Shown here piece after piece: positions 53,653 to 61,828 of a stretch of 64,000 bases of DNA. Source of the DNA: Arcicella gelida (GTDB taxonomy: Bacteria > Bacteroidota > Bacteroidia > Cytophagales > Spirosomataceae); NCBI RefSeq assembly GCF_034931025.1, contig NZ_JAYGIL010000002.1, positions 379,018 to 443,017 on the forward strand. The letters are read 5' to 3'. The translations under genes were made by a program, and so were the position numbers. Each line of letters begins with the position of its first letter. Within the stretch, counting starts at the first letter, position 1. A model generated the notes under the pieces. The model worked only from the letters and a program-made list of their open reading frames with translations, did no database searches and had not been told where the DNA came from.

Positions 53653-53862
53653 ATACTCGAATGAATCAATTTGATGCTCGTGAGTATTGTTTTAAGACTC
53701 GAATGAGTCAATTCGATACTCATAAGCATTGTTTCAAGACTCGACTGAATCAATTTGATACTCGTGAGTATTCTTATAGGAATTAAATAAACCGATTGGA
53801 TGCTCATGAGTATGGTTTTAATGCTTGATTGAATTAATTCGATACTCATAAGCAATAAATTG
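53653..53862. repeat. Five degenerate 42-bp tandem repeats
   Basis: Units start at 53653, 53695, 53737, 53779 and 53821. Units 1-3 share A(T/G)ACTCGAATGAATCAATT followed by GATRCTC and GAGTATT; units 4 and 5 are more worn. ATCAA-T-TTGAT in the centre and ACTC...GAGT outside give each unit dyad symmetry. Same period as the array at 45453-45777, and the GACTC...GARTCA core is shared. It fills the gap between the ModF-like gene and the PtuB-like gene. Confidence 0.8.
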
Positions 53863-53889
53863 TAATTACATAAAGCCGTATAACTTCAA

Positions 53890-54546
53890 TCAAGCATACT
53901 GTTTCAACTTCTTCTCTAAAAAATAAATAACAACGCCACAATAAGGTTTAAAAGCTAATTGTTTTTCCCCTTGAATATCTCTGATTGTTTTTTGCTTCCA
54001 GTCTGCTAACTGTTTCTCACATTCACTTTTTTTCCATTTTTTTAGGGTTAGTACTTCAATAACACCATTTATGGTTTGCAAACGATTCGCTTTTAGGAGT
54101 TTATTATTAAGATTTAAAACCTTATTTATATCATTCTCAATGACAGGATTAGTTGATTTTATTATACCATCTTTACTGCTGTATGAGATTGATTTTATGT
54201 CAGGGATACTAAAAAGAGAGAAGCTAATATCTTTCGCTCCCACTGATTTAGACTTATCACAATGAGCATCATCATTAATACTCCCTGGACAACAAATTAC
54301 CATGTTGGTATAGTCAAGTTGTAAGTCGGGATGAGTAGCTCTTGACATGGTATGTTCAATTTTTGACGTTTCTTTTTCAGACTTATCTTTAACAGGAATT
54401 TGTCTCATGCAATAGGCACAGATATACCCCTGTTCTTCTAGTAAGGCTTGACGAAGTTCTGGAATGGGACTATATTTTGTAAAGCCTGATGTCTTTTTCT
54501 TAGCCGTCCATTCTTGTGGTTCTTTACCTTTTGTTATCTTAATCAT
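53890..54546 (-). CDS. PtuB-like HNH endonuclease (TIGR02646 type)
   Basis: 218 residues from the ATG at 54546, whose first bases overlap the end of the ATPase gene by 8 bp (a GTG nine bases upstream is possible). HNH nuclease core: zinc or structural pair C43-x2-C46 (ICAYC), catalytic SKIEHTMSR (His65), LDYTNMVICCPG (Asn81, Cys85-86) and HCDKSKS. Proteins of this type are the nuclease partner of PtuA ATPases in Septu phage defence and in Ec78-type retrons. Here no reverse transcriptase is present, so a Septu-like system is the best reading. Reverse operon with the ATPase gene upstream. Confidence 0.87.
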   Translation of the reverse strand: MIKITKGKEPQEWTAKKKTSGFTKYSPIPELRQALLEEQGYICAYCMRQIPVKDKSEKETSKIEHTMSRATHPDLQLDYTNMVICCPGSINDDAHCDKSKSVGAKDISFSLFSIPDIKSISYSSKDGIIKSTNPVIENDINKVLNLNNKLLKANRLQTINGVIEVLTLKKWKKSECEKQLADWKQKTIRDIQGEKQLAFKPYCGVVIYFLEKKLKQYA

Positions 54547-55813
54547 CGTTATCACTTAGAAAATTCAACATTGTTTCTGCTTTGGATAATTCGGGTAGGC
54601 TATCACCAAACTCCTCTTTCATTTGATTAAGGTAATTGGCTGCGCTTATATAGTCATCAATATCAATGAAAGAAAATAGCGTATTCAAGCGGTCGTCAAC
54701 CTCTTTTGTTCTTGGAATTACCCCTAAAACGGTTTCAATAATTGTGGAAGCATCTAAACCGTAAGTTTTTACTTCTTGGGCTATGTAACCTTTTTCCTTA
54801 GCATAAGTAAGTTTATAAATGACATTTTTCTCGTTATCTAAAATGCCAGACATCAGCAAAGGGCTGTGCGAAGTGATGATAAATTGTAGCTGCGGGAAAG
54901 CATTTTGTACCCCCTTTACCACGAGCGATTGTAAACTTGGATGCAAATGCAAGTCAATTTCATCAATCAACACTGTACCCTTTGTATTGGCACAAGCCTC
55001 AACGCCAAAAATGCCTTTGTTGAGTAACATACATCTGAAAGAAAGATCTAATACAATATTTACCAAACGGGTAAGTCCATCAGAAAGTAAAGCTGTTTCT
55101 ACCTCTCTTTTATCGGTAAGCATATAATAAACTTTCCCTTGATTGTGACGAATTTGCATATCCTCAATAACATTACATCCATCAACACCCAATGCTTTTT
55201 GAATCGCCAGTCTTACTCCTTCAATTTCTATTTCACCTTTTTGGGCTTCTTTTAAAATCAACAATCTTTTAGTCCAATAATCTAAAAAACCATCTCCTTG
55301 CAAGCATTCATAATAGCCAAACGAAGGTTTCTGGTCATAATTTTTAAATTTCTCTCGGTTGATTTTTCTCGTGGTATGAATATCTGCCGTAGAAAAACTC
55401 GCAAAAAGTGGTAGTGTTTCTTTTTGTACTTTATCTTCAAAAAGGTTTTTATAAAGCGACTTTCCTACCCTGTTAATAGCATCAAGAGGCTTTTGTAAGG
55501 TTCTACCTTTTTTGGAATTTAATTCAAGAGAAGCATTTACCCGTAAGTTGGTGAAATCAATCTTTATAGCTGGTTCGTTTGCCAAACCTGATGTTGATTC
55601 AACTACGCTAAAATCGTTTGGACTTAATCCTAAAAAACGAGTATTTTCATCACTAAATCCTATAAAAAAAGAATTTAGCACAGTGCTTAAAGCCCTGATA
55701 AGCGTAGTCTTTCCACTCGAATTATCTCCAATAAACAGATTAACCCCTTCTTTAAAGTTCAAAGAAAGTAGCTCAAAGCATCTATAATTATGTATTGTTA
55801 TCTTCTCCATCAT
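54539..55813 (-). CDS. PtuA-like AAA/ABC-class ATPase of a Septu-type defence pair
   Basis: 424 residues. Walker A GDNSSGKTT (from Gly29), signature-type ALLSDGLTRLVNIVL, Walker B TVLIDEIDLHLHP followed by SLQSLVVKGV, and the switch HSPLLMS, the order of the OLD/RecF-like AAA_21/AAA_15 ATPases. The region between (about 95-240) is helical and specific. C-terminal helical tail. It ends within the HNH gene start, so the two are translationally coupled. In Septu, PtuA assembles as a ring-like complex with PtuB and restricts phage. The activity of this pair is not proven from sequence. Confidence 0.87.
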   Translation of the reverse strand: MMEKITIHNYRCFELLSLNFKEGVNLFIGDNSSGKTTLIRALSTVLNSFFIGFSDENTRFLGLSPNDFSVVESTSGLANEPAIKIDFTNLRVNASLELNSKKGRTLQKPLDAINRVGKSLYKNLFEDKVQKETLPLFASFSTADIHTTRKINREKFKNYDQKPSFGYYECLQGDGFLDYWTKRLLILKEAQKGEIEIEGVRLAIQKALGVDGCNVIEDMQIRHNQGKVYYMLTDKREVETALLSDGLTRLVNIVLDLSFRCMLLNKGIFGVEACANTKGTVLIDEIDLHLHPSLQSLVVKGVQNAFPQLQFIITSHSPLLMSGILDNEKNVIYKLTYAKEKGYIAQEVKTYGLDASTIIETVLGVIPRTKEVDDRLNTLFSFIDIDDYISAANYLNQMKEEFGDSLPELSKAETMLNFLSDNDD

Positions 55814-55852
55814 GTAAATATAATAACTTAAAGAGAAATCTTATAGGCAAAA

Positions 55853-55893
55853 AATAAAAGGGAAATCTTCCATTGAAAAATTTCCCTTTTATT
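55853..55893 (-). terminator. Terminator of purL
   Basis: The 14-bp perfect arms AATAAAAGGGAAAT and ATTTCCCTTTTATT enclose 13 nt, 25 bp past the purL stop on the reverse strand, just before the ptuA-like gene. Confidence 0.82.
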
Positions 55894-55917
55894 GTAATAT
55901 TCTATTAACTCTTATCT

Positions 55918-58900
55918 TTACTTATTCTTCGCCTCAATCCAAAGTCTTGCATTAATAAACGCTTCTAACCAAGGGCTTACTTCGTCGTTTTTACGGTTGG
56001 CTGGGTAGTTTGCCCAGTTCCAAGGGAAGGTCGAACGTTCGATGTGTGGCATGGTTACTAAATGGCGACCTGTGGCATCGCACATCATGGCGGTGTTGAA
56101 ATCTGAGCCGTTTGGATTGGCTGGATAGGCTTCGTAACCGTATTTTCCTACAATGCTGTATTTTTCTTCTCCGTAAGGCAACACAAATTTACCTTCGCCA
56201 TGCGATACCCAAACGCCTAAAGTTGTGCCTTCTAAAGTAGAAAGCATCACTGAGTTGTTTTGCTGAATTGTCACCGAAGTAAAGATACTTTCGTGCTTAT
56301 GCGATTCGTTGTGGTGCATTTTGCCATGTACTTCGTGGTCTGGATTAATCAATTCCAATTCCATAAACAACTGACAACCATTACAAATCCCTACCGAAAG
56401 TGTATCTTCACGAGCAAAGAATTTTTTGATGGCAGCATTGGCTTTTTCGTTATACAAGAATGCTCCTGCCCAACCTTTCGCCGAACCTAATACGTCAGAA
56501 TTTGAGAAACCACCTACTGCACCAATAAACTGAATATCTTCCAACGTCTCACGGCCAGCAATTAAGTCGGTCATGTGAACATCTTTTACATCAAAACCAG
56601 CCAAATACATCGCATTCGCCATTTCACGCTCTGAGTTTGAGCCTTTTTCACGAATAATTGCCGCTTTCGGACGAGCTGAAATCGTACTGTTATCCGTTAA
56701 TTTTCCAGTGAAATGTGAAGGGAAAGTATAAGCTAAAGCTTGGTTTTTGTAATTACTATAACGCTCTAAAGCTGTTCCGTTTTTCGATTGTTTTGAATCT
56801 AACAAGAAAGACGTTTTGAACCAAACATCTCTTAATTCCGCCACAGCAAAATCAAATGTAGTTTCATTGTTTTTCACCGAAAGCGTGTTGCCTTCTACTA
56901 CTTCACCAATTTTAACGATAGAGATATTGTTTTCCGCAAAAACAGCTTCAACCGAAGCATCTGCTTGGAATACCAAGGCAATGTTTTCGTTGAATAAAGC
57001 TTTTACGGTATCGCTTTCTCCTAAACCTAAAAGGTCAATATTTGCTCCAAGGTTTACGTCAGCAAAACACATTTCTAATAAAGTCGTAATCAAACCACCG
57101 CTACCGATGTCGTGACCTGCTTCAATTTTGCCTGCTTTGATTAAGTCTTGGAAAGTATTAAATGCTGTTTTGAAGTATGCTCCGTCTTGAATCGTTGGTA
57201 CTTCATTACCTACTTTATTCAAGATTTGGGCAAAAGAACTACCACCTAATTTGAAGCTATCTTTCGATAAATTCAAATAGTAAATCGCTCCGCCATTGCG
57301 TTGTAACACTGGCTCGACTACTTTAGTAATGTCCGAACAATGTCCACCTGCCGAGATAATTACTGTACCCGGAGCAATTACTTCATCGTTTGGATATTTT
57401 TGTTTCATCGAAAGCGAATCTTTTCCTGTCGGAATATTGATGCCCAATTCGATGGCAAAATCCGAACACGCCTGTACGGCTTCGTACAAACGAGCGTCTT
57501 CGCCTGCATTTTTACAAGCCCACATCCAGTTGGCAGAAAGCGAAACCGATTTCAAACCGTCTTTCAAAGGAGCAAAAACGATGTTTGAAAGTGCCTCCGC
57601 AATGGCAGTACGTGAACCAGCCGCAGGGTCAACGATAGCTGCTACTGGCGAGTGACCAACCGAAGTAGCAATACCATCTTTCCCTTTGAAGTCTAAAGCC
57701 ATTACGCCAACGTTGTTCAAAGGCAATTGTAATGGTCCTGCACATTGTTGTTTGGCTACTCGTCCGCCTACGCAACGGTCAACTTTGTTGGTTAACCAGT
57801 CTTTACAAGCTACCGCTTCTAATTGCAATACTTGTTCTAAATAGGTTGGAATTTCTGCTTCTGAATAAGACAAACCTGCGTAGTTACGCTCAATGGTTTT
57901 GTCTTCCATCACAATTTTTGGAGAGCTTCCGAACATTTCCGAAATAGCAAAATCCATTGGTTTAGCACCAGTTGATTTCGATTCGAAAGTAAAGCGATTA
58001 TTTCCAGTAATATCTCCAACAGTGTACATTGGCGAACGCTCACGCTCTGCTACACGTTGAAGTGTTTCTAAATCTTTTTCACCAATCACTAAGCCCATAC
58101 GTTCTTGTGATTCGTTACCGATGATTTCTTTTGCCGAAAGCGTTGGGTCACCTACTGGCAATTTATCTAAATCAATCAAACCGCCTGTTTCTTCTACCAA
58201 TTCCGACAAACAGTTCAAATGTCCGCCTGCACCGTGGTCGTGGATAGAAACGATTGGATTATGGTCTGATTCTACTAAACCTCTAATGGCATTGGCAGCA
58301 CGTTTTTGCATTTCTGGGTTTGAACGTTGAATCGCATTCAACTCGATACCAGAACCAAAAGCTCCTGTATCTGCTGACGAAACGGCAGCTCCCCCCATCC
58401 CAATGCGGTAGTTTTCACCACCCAATACGACTACTTTATCTCCTACTGTTGGCTTTTGTTTTATCGCTTGGCTTTCTTTGCCATAACCAATACCGCCAGC
58501 CAACATGATTACTTTATCGAAACCTAATTTGCGAGATTCTTCTTCGTGTTCAAAAGTAAGAACAGAACCCGTAATTAATGGCTGACCGAATTTATTACCA
58601 AAATCAGAAGCACCATTGGAAGCCTTAATCAAAATATCCATTGGTGTTTGATACAACCAATCACGCTCGTTAACAGCTTTTTCCCAAGGACGATTTTCTT
58701 CTAAACGAGAGTACGAAGTCATATATACCGCTGTTCCTGCCAAAGGCAATGAACCTTGTCCACCAGCTAAACGGTCACGGATTTCGCCACCTGAACCTGT
58801 TGCCGCTCCGTTGAAAGGCTCTACAGTTGTTGGGAAATTATGGGTTTCAGCTTTTACAGAAATCACAGAATCAAATTCTTTTTCTGCATAATAATCTGGT

Positions 58901-59607
58901 TTGTCGGCAGATTTTGGAGCAAATTGTGTAACACGTGGCCCTTTAATAAAGGCAACATTATCTTTATAAGCAGAAACGATGTCGTTAGGATTCGTTTCAG
59001 AAGTTTTCTTGATAAGTTTAAATAATGAACTTGGTTTTGCTTCGCCATCAATCACAAAAGTACCATTGAAGATTTTGTGACGGCAGTGTTCAGAGTTTAC
59101 TTGTGAAAAACCAAATACTTCTGAGTCAGTCAATTTACGACCTAAACTTTCAGCCAAACCATTCAAATAGCCAACTTCTTCTTCGCTAAGAGCAAGTCCT
59201 TGTTCTTTGTTATAAGCAGCAATATCATCAATTTCAAGAATTGCTTCTGGAGCAATCTTGATCGTATAAATTCCTTGATGTAATTGCGTATATTTTTGCA
59301 AAAGCATCGGGTCGAAATCAGTAAAATCCTCCGCTACTGCCGTAAATTCCTCGATACGAATAATTCCTTGAATACCCATATTTTGGGTAATTTCAACAGC
59401 ATTGGTACTCCACGGCGTAATCATGGCTGCACGTGGCCCCACAAAAACAGCTTCCAATGTAGCATTTTCTTGGTTTACAACCGTAAAAGTATGGTCAATT
59501 TTACTATTGAAAAGCCAAAAGAGTTTTTGAATATCTTCATCTGAAAGAATGGCATGCGTTTGCACGGCATAAACTGTGCTGGAGTGACTCCCGAAGAAAT
59601 GAATCAT
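55918..59607 (-). CDS. purL: Phosphoribosylformylglycinamidine synthase, large single-chain PurL
   Basis: 1229 residues, the fused form (N-terminal PurS-like, two FGAM synthase halves, C-terminal glutamine amidotransferase). Fourth step of purine synthesis: FGAR + Gln + ATP to FGAM. Seen: SEHCRHKIFNGTF, AETHNFPTTVEPFNGAATG, GGEIRDRLAGGQGSLPLAGT, DHGAGGHLNCLSELV, PTGKDSLSMKQKYP, and in the amidotransferase GICNGCQLFMEL with the nucleophile Cys and a C-terminal MPHIERSTFPWNW (catalytic His/Glu side). Core metabolism, yet it stands between two defence cassettes. Confidence 0.98.
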   Translation of the reverse strand: MIHFFGSHSSTVYAVQTHAILSDEDIQKLFWLFNSKIDHTFTVVNQENATLEAVFVGPRAAMITPWSTNAVEITQNMGIQGIIRIEEFTAVAEDFTDFDPMLLQKYTQLHQGIYTIKIAPEAILEIDDIAAYNKEQGLALSEEEVGYLNGLAESLGRKLTDSEVFGFSQVNSEHCRHKIFNGTFVIDGEAKPSSLFKLIKKTSETNPNDIVSAYKDNVAFIKGPRVTQFAPKSADKPDYYAEKEFDSVISVKAETHNFPTTVEPFNGAATGSGGEIRDRLAGGQGSLPLAGTAVYMTSYSRLEENRPWEKAVNERDWLYQTPMDILIKASNGASDFGNKFGQPLITGSVLTFEHEEESRKLGFDKVIMLAGGIGYGKESQAIKQKPTVGDKVVVLGGENYRIGMGGAAVSSADTGAFGSGIELNAIQRSNPEMQKRAANAIRGLVESDHNPIVSIHDHGAGGHLNCLSELVEETGGLIDLDKLPVGDPTLSAKEIIGNESQERMGLVIGEKDLETLQRVAERERSPMYTVGDITGNNRFTFESKSTGAKPMDFAISEMFGSSPKIVMEDKTIERNYAGLSYSEAEIPTYLEQVLQLEAVACKDWLTNKVDRCVGGRVAKQQCAGPLQLPLNNVGVMALDFKGKDGIATSVGHSPVAAIVDPAAGSRTAIAEALSNIVFAPLKDGLKSVSLSANWMWACKNAGEDARLYEAVQACSDFAIELGINIPTGKDSLSMKQKYPNDEVIAPGTVIISAGGHCSDITKVVEPVLQRNGGAIYYLNLSKDSFKLGGSSFAQILNKVGNEVPTIQDGAYFKTAFNTFQDLIKAGKIEAGHDIGSGGLITTLLEMCFADVNLGANIDLLGLGESDTVKALFNENIALVFQADASVEAVFAENNISIVKIGEVVEGNTLSVKNNETTFDFAVAELRDVWFKTSFLLDSKQSKNGTALERYSNYKNQALAYTFPSHFTGKLTDNSTISARPKAAIIREKGSNSEREMANAMYLAGFDVKDVHMTDLIAGRETLEDIQFIGAVGGFSNSDVLGSAKGWAGAFLYNEKANAAIKKFFAREDTLSVGICNGCQLFMELELINPDHEVHGKMHHNESHKHESIFTSVTIQQNNSVMLSTLEGTTLGVWVSHGEGKFVLPYGEEKYSIVGKYGYEAYPANPNGSDFNTAMMCDATGRHLVTMPHIERSTFPWNWANYPANRKNDEVSPWLEAFINARLWIEAKNK

Positions 59608-59683
59608 GATGAAACAGATTGTTGGTTGTTTGTCGGCTAATTTCTAAAAACAACATAAATACAGCCGAATTGCTAAAGAGTTG

Positions 59684-59691
59684 CAAATTTA
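59684..59691 (-). promoter_or_regulatory. purL: -7 element of purL
   Basis: TAAATTTG then CA on the reverse strand, a perfect TAnnTTTG, giving a leader of about 70 nt before the ATG at 59607. No clear PurR box or purine riboswitch is visible in the leader. Confidence 0.5.
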
Positions 59692-59735
59692 GGGGTTTTG
59701 AAAAAGAATACCTATAAAAATTTAAGTGATTGGGT

Positions 59736-59805
59736 TTGTTGGCGTGAAGCTTGTATCCTAGGTTAGCGAAGTATATAATACCAAGCTAACCTAGGATACC
59801 AACAA
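59736..59805. repeat. Long inverted repeat at the end of the ABC-3C cassette
   Basis: Perfect 15-bp arms GTATCCTAGGTTAGC (59753-59767) and GCTAACCTAGGATAC (59785-59799), with further outer arms TTGTTGG (59736) and CCAACAA (to 59805) after a bulge. It lies 8 bp past the ATPase stop. It may terminate the cassette, but no T-tail follows; it could also mark the boundary of the acquired DNA. Confidence 0.75.
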
Positions 59806-59812
59806 TTAAATA

Positions 59813-61588
59813 TTAGAAACTCATTTTAAAAAGTTTCCCAGAATCATCTCTATCATTGAGTTCTAAGATACTATTCTCTGATAAATCTATACCAGCAGGT
59901 ATGTTATCTTTAATAGCTGAGAAAATATACTGTATATTGTAATTTCTACAAATTTCACGAACTATCTCTATTAATCGAGACTTTATTCCATTATCATCTC
60001 CAGAAATAACATCATCATGATAAACGAAACGAAAATGAGACTGCTTAGTATAATTTATCAAAATGGCTAAATCGAAGGCTACGCAAAGAATTTTATAATA
60101 CGTTGCTCCTTCATCTTTTGCTGAGTTAGGAAAATCAGGGTCAAAATCAATATTATAATTTGAGTTAGGACTTATTTTTATTAAAGCATTTTCATTTAAA
60201 ACTCGTTTGACTATTTCAGCAAAAGTCTTTCTTATACTCATGTATAAAGCACAATTTGCTGTATTGTCAATAATTTCCTTCAACTGGTCTTTGATTGTTT
60301 GTAATTCATGCTTTTGCTTATGACCAATTTCTTCTTTCTTTTTTTCAATTTCTCTAATAGCATCTAATTGTGTCTGATAATTAGATAGTTCTCTTTCAAT
60401 TTCTATCATTCTTTTCTGATAGACTGCATATTTTTTAAAGAGAGATGTGTCTTGTATCAAATCTCTGAACTGTTCTCGTTGTTTATTTAGTGTAATGAGT
60501 TTACTATTTATTTGTTTTTCCTCTTCTAATCTTTCTATTAACGTTTGTCTGATTTGTTTGTTTCGCTCTTGCGTAATTTGGTGATTAAACTCAATTAGCT
60601 GCTCATAAGACTTTGATAACTTTTCAGGGAAATATAGTTCAACCTCCTCAAAAATATTTTTAATTTTTTTAATGTCGAAAGAAAACTCATTACGAATAGA
60701 ATCATTTAATTTTTTAATATCGTATTCGACATTGTAGAGCCGAGTATTAAATTCAGCTATTTCTTCTTCTATATTGCCTACCAAATTTTGAATTGTAGCC
60801 TTATCTTGCTTATAGAAATTTAAACTTTCTAATTCTCTCAGTAATATTTCTCTATCTATTTCTACATTTTGGATTTTACCAACAATCGCATCTTTGTCTT
60901 CCGACTTTATGCCAAAGTCTTTTTCTTGTATTTTTATCGTTTTTGCATCGTCTTTTATATTTTCTTCTAACTCATACTTCTCTCTTAGCATCCTCCCATC
61001 AAATCCTAAAAGGCTGAACAATAAAGGCTTCCAATCTTTGTCTTTGTTTTTAGCAAATTTTCTTAATTGGAAAATGGTATTCATTTTAGGCTCGTAATCA
61101 CCTTGTGTACGTAAAGAATAATTTACTATACGGCGATAGTTTTCATTATTTGACTTACAAAAATCAAAATTCAATTGCTCATTTAGATACTCTTTTGCTT
61201 TATCGAATGAAAGCGTCAAATCAAAATTTTCATAATAGATAAATTCTGTTGAACGAGCCTCGTTTAACTTAAATGAGATTTTAGTAGGAGTATCAACCGT
61301 TCTTTTGATGGTAAGATACTTGCCATTATTTAGTAGCACTTCCAAATAAAACTCATATCCTTTAAATTTTTCTTTATTTATCTCCTTGTAAAAAAAGAAT
61401 TTTGTGTCTATACTTTTTAAAAGTAAGAAATCTATTAGTTCTCCAAGTTTTGATTTACCAAGATTATGTTGTTTTGCATCCTCTTTTTTTCCTTTGACAT
61501 CCCCAATAACAGCATTTAAGCCTCCTTTGTCTAAAATAAAGGTGGTATTGTGAAACGGCTTATTGCTATATATTTTACTTAGTTTCAT
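59813..61588 (-). CDS. ABC-3C system ATPase (DUF2326 type, coiled coil)
   Basis: 591 residues. An N-terminal ABC half holds a Walker A reading HNLGKSKLG (Gly44-Lys45-Ser46; the first Gly of the classical motif is replaced, as is common in this group) after a Lys-rich insertion. A long coiled coil spans about 200-430, and the C-terminal half carries Walker B FVYHDDVISGDD (about 518-529) and a final switch strand (IQYIFSAIKDNIP). This Rad50/SMC-like layout is that of DUF2326 ATPases of ABC three-component conflict systems. It starts at the base right after the middle-component stop (TAA-ATG). Third gene of the operon. Confidence 0.85.
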   Translation of the reverse strand: MKLSKIYSNKPFHNTTFILDKGGLNAVIGDVKGKKEDAKQHNLGKSKLGELIDFLLLKSIDTKFFFYKEINKEKFKGYEFYLEVLLNNGKYLTIKRTVDTPTKISFKLNEARSTEFIYYENFDLTLSFDKAKEYLNEQLNFDFCKSNNENYRRIVNYSLRTQGDYEPKMNTIFQLRKFAKNKDKDWKPLLFSLLGFDGRMLREKYELEENIKDDAKTIKIQEKDFGIKSEDKDAIVGKIQNVEIDREILLRELESLNFYKQDKATIQNLVGNIEEEIAEFNTRLYNVEYDIKKLNDSIRNEFSFDIKKIKNIFEEVELYFPEKLSKSYEQLIEFNHQITQERNKQIRQTLIERLEEEKQINSKLITLNKQREQFRDLIQDTSLFKKYAVYQKRMIEIERELSNYQTQLDAIREIEKKKEEIGHKQKHELQTIKDQLKEIIDNTANCALYMSIRKTFAEIVKRVLNENALIKISPNSNYNIDFDPDFPNSAKDEGATYYKILCVAFDLAILINYTKQSHFRFVYHDDVISGDDNGIKSRLIEIVREICRNYNIQYIFSAIKDNIPAGIDLSENSILELNDRDDSGKLFKMSF

Positions 61589-61828
61589 TTAATCAAAATT
61601 TAGTTGAAATACATCCAACTCTGGCAAATAATGTAACTTATCTAATAGAAAAAGAAAGTTTAACGAATCTGAAAATACTTCTTTCGCATTTTTACCAAGA
61701 GCATTTGTAGTAATATTCAGCAACTCATCGTATGTCAACAAGTTGTGTGTTTTTAGTTTATCAATTATTAATGCACTGACATTGATAACCGATAAATCTA
61801 AATTGAGATATTTGTGCGGTGTTATCAT
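61589..61828 (-). CDS. ABC-3C system middle component (MC6-type)
   Basis: 79 residues: MITPHKYLNLDLSVINVSAL at the start, then a helix rich in Leu and a C-terminal hydrophobic strand (FLFLLDKLHYLPELDVFQLN). Size, position between the effector and the ATPase gene, and the P-x-K-x-L-x-L-x-x-S start pattern fit the small middle components grouped as MC6, thought to be winged-helix-like adaptors. Overlaps the effector gene by 4 bp and abuts the ATPase gene with no gap, so stoichiometric coupling is likely. The family name is from memory of ABC-3C classification; a profile search would settle it. Confidence 0.75.
   Translation of the reverse strand: MITPHKYLNLDLSVINVSALIIDKLKTHNLLTYDELLNITTNALGKNAKEVFSDSLNFLFLLDKLHYLPELDVFQLNFD

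Noticed and set aside
53601..53855. Reverse-strand frame over the second 42-bp array
   Set aside because: Same reason; it also overlaps the 3' end of the ModF-like gene, and another frame on the plus strand is open too.
53890..55813. Full Ec78-type retron
   Set aside because: PtuA and PtuB relatives are present but there is no reverse transcriptase and no retron RNA candidate nearby.
56260..59544. Several antisense frames within purL
   Set aside because: All lie opposite a full-length conserved gene and show no independent signals.
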